Assembly (NCBI GenBank): GCA_047972425.1 | Contig: JBKEAR010000059.1 | Coordinates: 1-18,654 of the forward strand | Length of the DNA: 18,654 nucleotides | Source: JBKEAR01 sp047972425 | GTDB lineage: Bacteria; Pseudomonadota; Alphaproteobacteria; JBKEAR01 | Direction: 5' to 3' | In this document: piece after piece, positions 1 to 7,922 of the stretch | How positions within the stretch are numbered: position 1 is the stretch's first letter | Layout: every line of letters starts with the position of its first letter | Program-made: the position numbers and the translations under genes | The notes under the pieces: generated by a model | Told to the model about the DNA's origin: nothing | Database searches by the model: none | The model's input: the letters and a program-made list of their open reading frames with translations, nothing else

Positions 1-900
1 GCGTTGCTCTACATGTTCAAAAAAGAGGGGTAGGCGTTTTGTATAGGCGGTAATCAATTGGTTTAAATCAACTTGCGGATAATCAACCAACATAATGGCA
101 ACATTGGCATTAATTCCGTCAATCAGGCGAAACTCAAGTTTGGGCTTACGTGAGACTAAATATAAAATAGTTTCACCGGCTTCTAATGTGCCTTCGGTTT
201 TTTGTATCACGGGCAGGCGCTGAATTTGTTTTGTCCAATTGTTCCAAAAAGGTGATGTTGAAAATATGCGTAAGGAAAATGCAGCTAAATGTGCTTCATC
301 TTTCATATAAGCTTCAAGATCTTCCGCTGTTAATGGTGCATCGGCCCGAATGGGTAAAATATCAAAATAACGGGCAAGTTCAATATTTGTTGCCTTTTCC
401 ACATCGGCATTCGGGTATAGGCTTAATACGCTTATATCCCGATTAGGAACAATATATTGCCAGTAAATTTTTTGACTATCTTGACCAATATTTTGTAAAT
501 ATTGCCCATAATCTTCCTCTAATATATCCTCAATTAAATGTTCGGATATGGCGCTTAGTCCATTAATAACCAAACTGCATTTTGCCAAATTTTGTTGGTT
601 GGTTAATTGAATAGAAGCTTGCAAATTTTTAAGTGTGGGCAGCTCAATATAAGTTGTAGTTAAAGGCGTATTTGTTACAATTTGCGGAATATCGAAAATA
701 AGTGGATAGGGCGATTGCAATAAATAGCGTTTATGCTGTTGATAAATCATGCTATCGGATGCAAAACATAAATTGATGAATTGGTGAACATTATTACGCA
801 TTAATGCTTGCAGGTCATTCTCCGCTTTGGCTGGGGGATTTGCGTAAGCATATAATGTACTCAACAAAAACCCTAAAGCATATATAATAATCGTTTTCAC
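1..900 (-). CDS. Secreted protein of unknown function (partial, C-terminus beyond left edge)
   Basis: Reading the minus strand from a GTG at 900-898, the frame stays open for all 300 codons to the window edge, which non-coding AT-rich DNA would hardly do. The first 20 residues form a clear signal peptide (MKTIIIYALGFLLSTLYAYA, basic start, hydrophobic core, small residues before the likely cut before NPPAKA). GAGAG lies about 8 nt upstream of the GTG as a ribosome site, and this start alone gives the signal peptide. The exported part has only two cysteines (about residues 45 and 108), suiting one disulfide, and no membrane segment. The product is probably periplasmic or extracellular. I do not recognise a family and see no catalytic motif. 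It lies 94 bp downstream of the next minus-strand gene and could be transcribed with it or on its own. Confidence 0.8.
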   Translation of the reverse strand, partial: MKTIIIYALGFLLSTLYAYANPPAKAENDLQALMRNNVHQFINLCFASDSMIYQQHKRYLLQSPYPLIFDIPQIVTNTPLTTTYIELPTLKNLQASIQLTNQQNLAKCSLVINGLSAISEHLIEDILEEDYGQYLQNIGQDSQKIYWQYIVPNRDISVLSLYPNADVEKATNIELARYFDILPIRADAPLTAEDLEAYMKDEAHLAAFSLRIFSTSPFWNNWTKQIQRLPVIQKTEGTLEAGETILYLVSRKPKLEFRLIDGINANVAIMLVDYPQVDLNQLITAYTKRLPLFFEHVEQR

Positions 901-993
901 CGTGTTTCTCTCAAAATAATTAATTGCATTTATATTAGCATTAACACGTTAAATATGAAAGATGAAGATTTTATGATCGCCATTAAATTTGCA

Positions 994-1230
994 TCATTTC
1001 TTTTTGGTTAGATTTGCTTGTAAGCTTTGTAATCCGCCCAATATTAAGTTTTTTTCTGTTAGCCGAACACCGCCAAGGTTAAACGTTTTTGTATTATTAA
1101 TCAGCTTTTCAATATCAAGCCCGGCATCATCATGCAAAGTTTTTACAAGGGCAAAATAGGCAAGCTCAAGGCTAATTAGGCGTTGTTGTTCTTTACTGAT
1201 GGTTAGTGTTTTATCATTTTTGGTAACCAT
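994..1230 (-). CDS. Small conserved-looking hypothetical protein, 78 aa
   Basis: A short minus-strand ORF with a good ribosome site (GGAGAA about 9 nt before the ATG). The product is basic, has no signal peptide or membrane segment, and ends in Lys-rich residues (LTKKK). The middle looks helical (residues 12-35), followed by a stretch containing KTFNLGGVRLTEKN. No family is recognised. It lies 121 bp downstream of the DeoR regulator gene on the same strand and upstream of the secreted-protein gene, so the three could share transcripts, but the AT-rich gaps leave room for separate promoters. The ribosome site and the lack of any better ORF on either strand make it likely real. Confidence 0.6.
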   Translation of the reverse strand: MVTKNDKTLTISKEQQRLISLELAYFALVKTLHDDAGLDIEKLINNTKTFNLGGVRLTEKNLILGGLQSLQANLTKKK

Positions 1231-1351
1231 TATTATTTATTCTCCAATATATCATTAAACAAACATCCATAATTATTTAGGAATTAAAATATGAAAATAC
1301 AAATTTAAAGTTTTATTTAATGAGAAAAAGTTATTAAGGTTGAATAAAAGA

Positions 1352-2113
1352 TTATGGAAGAATAACCTCGATATTATTTTTGCGGATTTCTTTTGCAACA
1401 ATTGATGGCAAATCGGCATCGCTAATAATTTTATTAAAGACCGTTAAAGGAAAAATATGAAAAGAGGCTTTTTTACCATATTTTGTTGCATCGCTGACTA
1501 ATATATTAATTTCACTTGAAGCGATAATGGCTTTTTTAACCGGAATTTTTCGGGAATCGGGCGTGGATAAGCCTTTTTGATCCCAAGATGATGTGGAAAC
1601 AAAAGCGATATCAATATTCATTTGCTCAATAATTTTAGCCGTAATTTCACCAATGGCCGAGCGATTATCTTTACTGATTTCTCCGCCAGCAAAAATAACA
1701 TGGCTCGGCGAATGGCTAATTAAATAATCGGCTGTTTTTAGATCATTGGTAATAAAAATTAAATCGTTTTGCGGGGCAAGCCGGTTGGCAATTGCTAAAC
1801 ATGTGGTACCGGCATCTAAATAAATAACATGGGCATTTGGGGGTATTTGCTTAATTGCTAAATCGGCAATGATATTTTTTTGCAAAATATTAAAACCAAT
1901 TTTTTCTTTATAAGTTGGCTCGTCATTAATATGTGCAGGTAAATGCACACCACCTGAGACAGAAGAAACTTTACCTTGTTTTTCTAATTCTATAATATCG
2001 CGCCGGATAGTCATATGAGAAACATTCAGTTTATCAGCTAAGGCTGCGTAACTCATGATTTCATCATAGGCTAAATATTCTAAAATTTTTTTATGTCTTT
2101 GTGCCGGAATCAA
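1352..2113 (-). CDS. DeoR-family transcriptional regulator of the four-carbon acid locus
   Basis: A complete 253-residue DeoR/GlpR-type repressor. Residues 6-55 form the winged helix-turn-helix, with the family signature around MTIRRDIIELEKQGKV. Residues 75-250 form the DeoR sensor domain, with the effector-binding loop YLDAGTT at 98-104 and a DATKYGK segment near the C-terminus. The start is TTG at 2113-2111 with AGG about 8 nt upstream; it gives the usual MIPAQRHKKIL opening. The gene is divergent from otnK, the arrangement seen for ygbI next to ygbJKLM in enterobacteria, so it most likely represses the neighbouring catabolic operon and itself. Its own -35 box lies inside one of two direct repeats in the intergenic region, consistent with autoregulation. 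The effector is probably a sugar acid or phosphorylated intermediate (inference). Confidence 0.9.
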   Translation of the reverse strand: MIPAQRHKKILEYLAYDEIMSYAALADKLNVSHMTIRRDIIELEKQGKVSSVSGGVHLPAHINDEPTYKEKIGFNILQKNIIADLAIKQIPPNAHVIYLDAGTTCLAIANRLAPQNDLIFITNDLKTADYLISHSPSHVIFAGGEISKDNRSAIGEITAKIIEQMNIDIAFVSTSSWDQKGLSTPDSRKIPVKKAIIASSEINILVSDATKYGKKASFHIFPLTVFNKIISDADLPSIVAKEIRKNNIEVILP

Positions 2114-2163
2114 CTGAAAAACCTTAAATTCTCTTTGTCATGAATTTATCATTATCCTTTTTT

Positions 2164-2192
2164 ATTGTACAGAAAAAACTTGATTATGTTAA
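2164..2192 (-). promoter_or_regulatory. Promoter of the DeoR-type regulator
   Basis: Read on the minus strand there is TTAACA (2192-2187), a 17-bp spacer, then TACAAT (2169-2164). Both hexamers are close to the sigma-70 consensus with ideal spacing. The predicted start of transcription is about 45 nt upstream of the TTG start codon. Confidence 0.6.
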
Positions 2193-2232
2193 AAAATGTG
2201 ATACATTGAAAAATAATGTTAAAAATTGTTAT
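2186..2232. promoter_or_regulatory. Paired direct-repeat operator between deoR-type gene and otnK
   Basis: Two 17-bp copies, ATGTTAAAAAATGTGAT at 2186-2202 and ATGTTAAAAATTGTTAT at 2216-2232, match at 15 of 17 positions and start exactly 30 bp apart, close to three helical turns. The first covers the regulator's -35 box; the second lies just upstream of where otnK transcription should begin. DeoR proteins often bind repeated sites, so these are the best operator candidates. That is inference from position and repeat structure. Confidence 0.5.
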
Positions 2233-2296
2233 GTTGTTATTAGCGATATAGATCACAATATATTCACTTTAAAATAGCATGCGGGGGAATAAAATA

Positions 2297-3562
2297 ATGG
2301 AGCTAGTTGTTATTGCCGATGATTTTACGGGTGCAACTGATATTGCCAGTTTTTTGGTCGAGGCTGGTTTAGATACAATACAGATTAATAAAATACCATC
2401 TCAAAATACGATAATTGATGCCAAAGCCGTTGTTATCAGTTTAAAATCGCGCTCATGCCCAAAAAATCAGGCTATAACTGAATCTTTAGAGGCATTAGAA
2501 TGGGCCAAAGCGCAAAATTGCAAACGGATATTTTTTAAATATTGCTCTACATTCGATAGCACAACAGAAGGCAATATTGGCCCGGTTACCGATGCATTAA
2601 TGATGGCAATGGGCGAAAGCACAACCGTTATTTGTCCGGCACTCCCGGTGAATGGACGAAGTGTATATAAGGGATATTTATTTGTAAATGATCAGCTATT
2701 AAATGAATCTCCCATGAAAAATCACCCAATTACCCCCATGGCAGATGCTTCTTTATTGCGGTTAATGGCGCAGCAATCCGTTGGTAAAGTTGGGTTAATT
2801 GATATGAATATCATTGCTCAAGGGGCGATGGCTGTAAAAAAAGAAATTCAGAATTTAAAAAGTCAAAATATCAATTATATAGTATTTGATGCCATTGCGA
2901 TGGCAGATTTGGATATTATTGCTCAGGCTAGCCTTGATGAATTTAACTTACTTACAGGGGCATCGGGCTTAGGGGGAGCTTTAGCGAAATATTTGGTCTC
3001 TCCTGCACATACTGCCGAAGATGCCAATTTGAGTGGCCAGCCCCAAAATGCGCCAACGATTATTTTAGCGGGTTCATGCTCGGCCATGACACAAAAACAA
3101 GTGCAGGCCTATCAAAATTTAGCACCCTCTTACCAAATTGATATTGAAAAATGCTTGTTTGATGATGAGTATGTTCAAAAGTTAGCCAATTGGTATAATA
3201 ATCATAATATGGGCAATTTTGCCCCCATGATTTATGCCACAACCAATGTAGTGCATTTAAAACAAATTCAGCAAAAATATGGCGCCAAGCGTGCAAGTGA
3301 TGCGGTTGAGCAGCTTTTTTATAATTTAGCCATTCGCTTAAAAGATATGGGTGTGAAAAACTTTATTGTTGCCGGCGGTGAAACATCGGGTTCGGTTACC
3401 CAAGCTTTAAATATTAATGCTTTTTATATCGGGCCGCAAATAGCCCCAGGGGTTCCGTGGGTTCGTGGGCTCGATAACCCATTATCCCTTGCATTGAAAT
3501 CGGGAAATTTTGGAGATGAAAATTTCTTTGAGCATGCACAGATTTTTATCAATAAAAAGTAA
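2297..3562 (+). CDS. otnK: 3-oxo-tetronate 4-kinase (four-carbon acid sugar kinase, DUF1537)
   Basis: Phosphorylates 3-oxo-tetronate at O4 with ATP, making the substrate of the OtnC decarboxylase. The 421-residue product opens with ADDFTGATD, the hallmark of the N-terminal DUF1537 domain. KYCSTFDSTTEGNIGP and PALPVNGRSVYKGYLFV follow, and the C-terminal nucleotide-binding domain carries VAGGETSGSVTQAL. An ATG exists six codons earlier (2279), but the GGGGGA ribosome site lies between the two and is 8 nt from the ATG at 2297, and family members begin right at this methionine. It is the first gene of the operon, 27 bp before the BKACE gene. The specificity (D-threonate, L-threonate or D-erythronate branch) cannot be read from the sequence, and related names (dtnK, ltnK, denK) differ mainly in that. 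Confidence 0.9.
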   Translation: MELVVIADDFTGATDIASFLVEAGLDTIQINKIPSQNTIIDAKAVVISLKSRSCPKNQAITESLEALEWAKAQNCKRIFFKYCSTFDSTTEGNIGPVTDALMMAMGESTTVICPALPVNGRSVYKGYLFVNDQLLNESPMKNHPITPMADASLLRLMAQQSVGKVGLIDMNIIAQGAMAVKKEIQNLKSQNINYIVFDAIAMADLDIIAQASLDEFNLLTGASGLGGALAKYLVSPAHTAEDANLSGQPQNAPTIILAGSCSAMTQKQVQAYQNLAPSYQIDIEKCLFDDEYVQKLANWYNNHNMGNFAPMIYATTNVVHLKQIQQKYGAKRASDAVEQLFYNLAIRLKDMGVKNFIVAGGETSGSVTQALNINAFYIGPQIAPGVPWVRGLDNPLSLALKSGNFGDENFFEHAQIFINKK

Positions 3563-3589
3563 AACAACAAAATACGGAGGATATTACCC

Positions 3590-4387
3590 ATGGGAAAAGT
3601 TATTATATCATTAGCACCTGTTGCGGCAGATTCCACAATCGTTGACCCACAAACTGTGGCCAATGAAGCAATAGCGGCCAGCCAATGTGGGGCATCGATT
3701 GTTCATTTACATGTTCGAGAAAAAAATGGCCAGCTCACCGATAATTTAGCCTGCTTTGAAGAAACCATCAATGCCATAAAATCAGAAGTACCCATGATTA
3801 TACAGGCCTCTACGGGTGGTATATCTAATATGAATATTCGGCAACGTTGTGCGCCTTTAAGCCTAAAGCAGGTCGATATGGCATCGTTAAATGTGGGCTC
3901 GGTTAATTTAGCCGGAACAATTTATATGAACCACCCCGATGATGTTGAATGGTGCGCTAAAGAAATTGTTAAAAATAATATTATGCCCGAGTTCGAGGTC
4001 TTTGAGCTGGGTATGATTAATAATATTTTGGAGCTGGATAAAAAAATCCATTTTAAACGCCCTATGCTCTTTAATATTGTTTTAGGGCATACAGGCACCA
4101 CTCAAGCCAATATAGAAACTTTAATTGCTATGCGCAGCTTTATTCCGGCGGGTGCATTATGGGCAATTACCGATTACGGCCGGCGCGACTTTAGCGTTAT
4201 TGCCGCAGCAATAGCTATGGGCGCGGCCGAGGTCAGAATTGGGTTTGAAGATAGCCGTTATCTCACAAGAGATCAATTGGCTAAAGATAATATTATCCTC
4301 GTAGAAAAAATAAAACAAATAATTACATCGATGGATAAAGAAGTCGCCACAATCTCAGCAGCAAGAGAAACGTTGGGGTTAGCGTAA
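3590..4387 (+). CDS. BKACE-family enzyme (3-keto-5-aminohexanoate cleavage protein, DUF849)
   Basis: A 265-residue TIM-barrel enzyme of the beta-keto acid cleavage family. Known members condense a beta-keto acid with acetyl-CoA and split it into acetoacetate and a new CoA thioester. The zinc site is visible: HLH at residues 39-41 and Glu220 in VRIGFED. The family segments QASTGG (72-77), VFELGM and LGHTGT are also present. GGAGG lies 8 nt before the ATG. The gene lies between otnK and the transporter, so it should act on a compound of the same pathway. 3-oxo-tetronate is itself a beta-keto acid, so it or a related compound could be the substrate; this is inference, and family members have very varied substrates. 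The length is slightly shorter than many homologues, with nothing obviously missing. Confidence 0.85.
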   Translation: MGKVIISLAPVAADSTIVDPQTVANEAIAASQCGASIVHLHVREKNGQLTDNLACFEETINAIKSEVPMIIQASTGGISNMNIRQRCAPLSLKQVDMASLNVGSVNLAGTIYMNHPDDVEWCAKEIVKNNIMPEFEVFELGMINNILELDKKIHFKRPMLFNIVLGHTGTTQANIETLIAMRSFIPAGALWAITDYGRRDFSVIAAAIAMGAAEVRIGFEDSRYLTRDQLAKDNIILVEKIKQIITSMDKEVATISAARETLGLA

Positions 4388-4423
4388 ATACGCAATGGCT
4401 TTATATAAGGAAGGACAAAAATA

Positions 4424-5731
4424 ATGAATATGAAACAAATTTATCAGGCAGGGCTGGCGGCTTCGGCAATAGGTCTTGTTTTAACAATTATCGGGTTGGT
4501 CATGGGTCACCCCGCGTTATGGCAAAATGCATTTGTATTTACAGCCGTAACTTTTACCATTGGGGCAGGTTACTGGCCTGAGCTTAAAAATTATCAATTT
4601 ACCATTTGGATTATTACCGGTTTTATTGCCGCAATGATTTATGGCCCCCGATTAACCCACTGGGGCGAATTTAACTTAGCCAATAAATGGATTGTTATCT
4701 TTGTTATTCAGGCAACAATGTTTAGCATGGGTACAAAGCTTTCTATCCAAGATTTTGTGGGTGTTGTCAAAATGCCTAAAGCTGTTTTTGCCGGGGCTTT
4801 TTGCCAATTTACCATTATGCCTTTGCTTGGCTTTACATTAACAATGGTCTTTAATTTCCCACCAGAAATCTCTATGGGTATTATTTTGGTTGGCTCTTGT
4901 GCTAGTGGTTTATCATCAAATGTCATGTGTTATATTGCCAATGCCAACCTTGCTTTATCGGTTTCGGTAACTGCTTTATGTACAATATTATCGGCAATTG
5001 TTACCCCAGTTTGGGTGAAAGTTTTGGGTAGCTCATTTGTCGATATCAATTTCTATGCCATGATTATTAATGTTGTCCAAATTGTTATTGTGCCTATTGG
5101 GGCAGCTATTTTACATGATTATTTGAAAAATTATGCAAAATCAAAGGCAAAACTTGTTTTCACTGTTTTAAGTGGTATCTCAGCATTATGGCTTATTTAT
5201 ATGTTGGCCGGCGGTTGGCAAATATTGTTTGGCGAGCTTCAAGGTAATGTACGCAGTGTTGCAGGTTTAACTAACTTTTTTGCTGCTGGTATTCTTTGGG
5301 CCTATGTTTATACTTACTTTACCAATGTTTGGCCAAAAATATCCGACCTTATGCCCGCAGTTTCCATGACAGGTATTATCTTCTTTACTACAACAGCTGC
5401 TGCAAATGGCCGTGATAATTTGGTACAAGTGGGTCTTTTACTCGTTTTAGCTATGGCTATTCATAATATTGGTGGTTATATTATTGGTTATTTGGTGAGC
5501 CGGTTTATCTTTAGACTTGATGAGCAATCTAGTCGTACAATTTCAATTGAAGTTGGCTTACAAAATGGCGGTATGGCATCGGGCTTAGCGGCTGCCATGG
5601 GTAAATTGGCAACGGTTGGTTTAGCTGCTGCTGTCGTTACACCAATAGGTAATGTTACCGGTTCTATTTTGGCCAATTACTGGCGTAAGAAAAAAATAGA
5701 TAACCCCAAACATGTTGCGCAAGAAGCATAG
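4424..5731 (+). CDS. Bile acid:sodium symporter (BASS) family transporter, probable organic acid uptake
   Basis: A 435-residue, strongly hydrophobic inner-membrane protein with about ten or eleven membrane spans. The BASS signature is clear: FSMGTKLSIQDF, QFTIMPLLGF, then GIILVGSCASGLSSNVMCYI followed by NLALSVSVTAL, and near the end IEVGLQNGGMASGLA. The N-terminal 90 residues add spans compared with typical members of about 300 residues. AAGGAAGGA precedes the ATG at 4424; Met3 is a less likely start. It most likely imports the sugar acid or related organic acid that the rest of the operon degrades, driven by sodium. The family fits well; the substrate is inferred from context only. Confidence 0.8.
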   Translation: MNMKQIYQAGLAASAIGLVLTIIGLVMGHPALWQNAFVFTAVTFTIGAGYWPELKNYQFTIWIITGFIAAMIYGPRLTHWGEFNLANKWIVIFVIQATMFSMGTKLSIQDFVGVVKMPKAVFAGAFCQFTIMPLLGFTLTMVFNFPPEISMGIILVGSCASGLSSNVMCYIANANLALSVSVTALCTILSAIVTPVWVKVLGSSFVDINFYAMIINVVQIVIVPIGAAILHDYLKNYAKSKAKLVFTVLSGISALWLIYMLAGGWQILFGELQGNVRSVAGLTNFFAAGILWAYVYTYFTNVWPKISDLMPAVSMTGIIFFTTTAAANGRDNLVQVGLLLVLAMAIHNIGGYIIGYLVSRFIFRLDEQSSRTISIEVGLQNGGMASGLAAAMGKLATVGLAAAVVTPIGNVTGSILANYWRKKKIDNPKHVAQEA

Positions 5732-5767
5732 TTATTTAAGATTGATATGAGAATAAAGGATCGTATG

Positions 5768-6427
5768 ATGGCAAAAAAAGTCGCATTATTTCATACAAGT
5801 ATCGCAACGGTGGAGATGATGAAAGCCCTTGTTGCCGATAAATGCCCTGATATTGAGGTTATGCATATCATCGAAGAATCCATGATCAAAGATGTTATGG
5901 GAAATAACGGTGTAACCCCAATGATTAGCGCAAGAATAGCCAATTATGTTAAAGCGGCCGAAGCCGCTGATTGCTCGGTTTTCATGACCGCATGTTCATC
6001 AATTGGTAAAGCTGTCGAAAATTGCCAATTTATGACCAATATGCAGCTAGCGCGTATTGATACGGCAATGATTGAAAAAGCGTTGGATAGCGGTAAAAAT
6101 ATTGCCGTATTGGCAACGGTTTCTACAACCCTTGACCCAACAATTGAATATATTGAGCGTTTAAGTAAAACCAAAGAGGGTAACTTTAATATAGAACCCC
6201 ATTTGATACCCTATGCTTTTGAGGCTCTCCTTGCGGGGGATAAACAAAAGCATAATAGGCTGGTATTAGAAACCTTAAAAGATGTTGTTTCTAAAGCCGA
6301 TGTTGTTGTTTTAGCGCAAGCTTCAATGGCAGGGGCAATTCCTAATGATTTTACGCTTGATGTTCCTTTGCTGACATCGCCCGAATTGGGTATTTCAGCT
6401 TTAGCCGAATTAGCCAAAAAATCTTAA
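5768..6427 (+). CDS. Aspartate/glutamate racemase-like protein
   Basis: A 219-residue protein of the Asp/Glu/hydantoin racemase superfamily. The opening MAKKVALFHTS and the motif VFMTACSSIG, with the first catalytic-type cysteine (residue 76 from this start), support the family. The second expected cysteine, normally in a CTH-like motif of the C-terminal lobe, is not there: the matching segment reads VVVLAQASMAG. It may therefore not be a classic two-cysteine racemase; an isomerase or lyase of the same fold is possible. AAGGA lies 7 nt before the ATG at 5768, better than the ATGs at 5747 or 5765. It is 36 bp after the transporter gene. A role in interconverting stereoisomers of the substrate is conceivable but unproven. 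Confidence 0.75.
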   Translation: MAKKVALFHTSIATVEMMKALVADKCPDIEVMHIIEESMIKDVMGNNGVTPMISARIANYVKAAEAADCSVFMTACSSIGKAVENCQFMTNMQLARIDTAMIEKALDSGKNIAVLATVSTTLDPTIEYIERLSKTKEGNFNIEPHLIPYAFEALLAGDKQKHNRLVLETLKDVVSKADVVVLAQASMAGAIPNDFTLDVPLLTSPELGISALAELAKKS

Positions 6428-6440
6428 ATAACAAACTTTC

Positions 6441-6481
6441 CCTAAGCGATATATTTAACAATATTGATTATATCGTTTAGG
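6441..6481 (+). promoter_or_regulatory. Intercistronic hairpin before otnC
   Basis: CCTAAGCGATATA (6441-6453) pairs with TATATCGTTTAGG (6469-6481), 13 bp with one G-T wobble, around a 15-nt AT-rich loop. No T-run follows, so it is unlikely to be a full terminator. It could stabilise or process the operon mRNA and set lower expression of otnC-otnI. Confidence 0.5.
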
Positions 6482-6510
6482 TGAAAATATAAAAATAATA
6501 AAGGTTTATT

Positions 6511-7137
6511 ATGGATACAAAATATCAAGAACTCATTGCTTTAGGGGTATATTTAGCACAAAATCACTATGTGGTGGGTAGTGCTGGTAATTTATCGCTA
6601 AAGCTTAATAATAATCAAATATTATGTACGCCAACAAATTCGAATTTAAATAATTTAAAGTGCGAGGAAATCTCGGTTTTATCAGAAGACGGTACGTTAT
6701 TAAAGGGTAATCCGCCCACAAAGGAAGTCTCTTTTCATCGGGCTATTTATCAAAAATATAATAGTGCCAATGTGGTTATTCATCTGCATTCTACTTATCT
6801 TACGGCATTATCTTGCCTGCAAAATTTAAACCCCAATAATGTGCTTAAACCATTTACACCCTATGTGGTTATGCGCTTGGGTGATGTTCCTTTAGTTCCT
6901 TATTTTAAACCGGGCTCCTTAGATATTGCCACTTATATCGCGCAATCACTACCCGATAACATCAGTGCTTTTGTTCTGGCCAATCATGGTGTTACCGTAT
7001 TTGGATCATCAGTTAAAGATGCTTTGGGTAAATTTGAAGAACTCGAAGAAACCGCCAAATTATTTTTTATTTTAAATAATCAAGATATCCGCTATTTATC
7101 CGATGCAGAAGTTAAAATATTAAAAGAGAAAAAATGA
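6511..7137 (+). CDS. otnC: 3-oxo-tetronate 4-phosphate decarboxylase (class II aldolase/AraD family)
   Basis: Decarboxylates 3-oxo-tetronate 4-phosphate to dihydroxyacetone phosphate, delivering carbon to glycolysis. The 208-residue protein matches the OtnC branch of zinc-dependent class II aldolases: GSAGNLSLK (23-31), TPTNSNLNNL in the phosphate-binding region, KEVSFHRAIY with catalytic-type Glu72, zinc ligands H91 and H93 (HLH), the family segment TPYVVMRLGD, and H159 in LANHGVTVFG. EELEETAKL near the C-terminus is typical. PTNSNL replaces the more common PTGSSL. AAAGG lies 7 nt before the ATG. The stop overlaps the otnI start by ATGA, so the two are translationally coupled. Confidence 0.88.
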   Translation: MDTKYQELIALGVYLAQNHYVVGSAGNLSLKLNNNQILCTPTNSNLNNLKCEEISVLSEDGTLLKGNPPTKEVSFHRAIYQKYNSANVVIHLHSTYLTALSCLQNLNPNNVLKPFTPYVVMRLGDVPLVPYFKPGSLDIATYIAQSLPDNISAFVLANHGVTVFGSSVKDALGKFEELEETAKLFFILNNQDIRYLSDAEVKILKEKK

Positions 7138-7922
7138 TGAGAAATTTTGCCGCTAATCTTTCGATGCTATTTACCGAATATGATTTTTTAGAGCGTTTTG
7201 CGGCGGCACATTCCCATGGTTTTACCCATGTTGAATATTTGTTTCCGTTCGATTACGCCCCTGAGTTGCTTCAGCAAAAATTAGCCGAAAATCAATTAAG
7301 CCAAGAGCTTTTTAATCTTTACCCCGGCGATTGGGAAGGTGGCGAGCGTGGTATTGCTATTTTTCCGGAGCATATAGCGGCATTCAACCAAAGTTTAGAG
7401 CAAGGGTTAACCTATGCTTTGGCTTTAGATTGCAAAAAAGTTCATATTCTTTCGGGGATTATGGCTCCTGATGTGCATAGGGAAATCTATGAAGAAACAT
7501 TGATTAACAATATCAGAAAAGCTGCCGATTTATTTATCGATTACGGCATTACCATTTTATTAGAGCCGTTAAATAATCGCTCTGTGCCGGGTTATTTTCT
7601 CTCCCATCAAAGGCAAGCAGTCAATCTGATAAAAAAAATAAATCGTAAAAATGTTAAACTGCAGTTCGATTTATTTCATGCTCAAATTATGGATGGTGAT
7701 ATCTCGACCTTATTAACCGAGCTCAAAGATTATATCGGCCATATTCAGGTGGCTTCTATACCGAGCCGAAACGAGCCCCATTTAGAAGAAATAAACTTTG
7801 CTTATTTTTGCCTTTTAATAGAGCAGATTGGCTATAAGGGCTGTATCGGGTTAGAATATAACCCAAAATCAACTACCGAGGCCGGTTTAAAGCAATTAAA
7901 GGACTATTTTAATATTATCTAA
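7134..7922 (+). CDS. otnI: 2-oxo-tetronate isomerase (hydroxypyruvate isomerase family)
   Basis: Interconverts 2-oxo- and 3-oxo-tetronate, feeding OtnK. The 262-residue xylose-isomerase-like TIM barrel begins MMRNFAANLSMLFTE, as OtnI/Hyi proteins do. It shows the metal and catalytic pattern Glu144 (LLEPLNNR), Asp179 (QFDLFHAQ), Gln205 with HIQVASIPSRNEP, and Glu241 (GLEYNP). Related hydroxypyruvate isomerase (Hyi) has the same fold; the otnK-otnC context favours OtnI. Either of two adjacent ATGs (7134, 7137) could start it, and both overlap the otnC stop. It is the last gene of the operon and its stop overlaps the stop of the convergent gene by four bases (CTAA), leaving no space for a separate terminator. 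Confidence 0.88.
   Translation: MMRNFAANLSMLFTEYDFLERFAAAHSHGFTHVEYLFPFDYAPELLQQKLAENQLSQELFNLYPGDWEGGERGIAIFPEHIAAFNQSLEQGLTYALALDCKKVHILSGIMAPDVHREIYEETLINNIRKAADLFIDYGITILLEPLNNRSVPGYFLSHQRQAVNLIKKINRKNVKLQFDLFHAQIMDGDISTLLTELKDYIGHIQVASIPSRNEPHLEEINFAYFCLLIEQIGYKGCIGLEYNPKSTTEAGLKQLKDYFNII

Noticed and set aside
186..446. Plus-strand ORF opposite the secreted-protein gene
   Set aside because: No ribosome site, and the opposite strand has a 300-codon frame with a signal peptide.
3060..3663. Minus-strand ORFs inside otnK and the BKACE gene
   Set aside because: Both are antisense to well-recognised protein families and lack ribosome sites.
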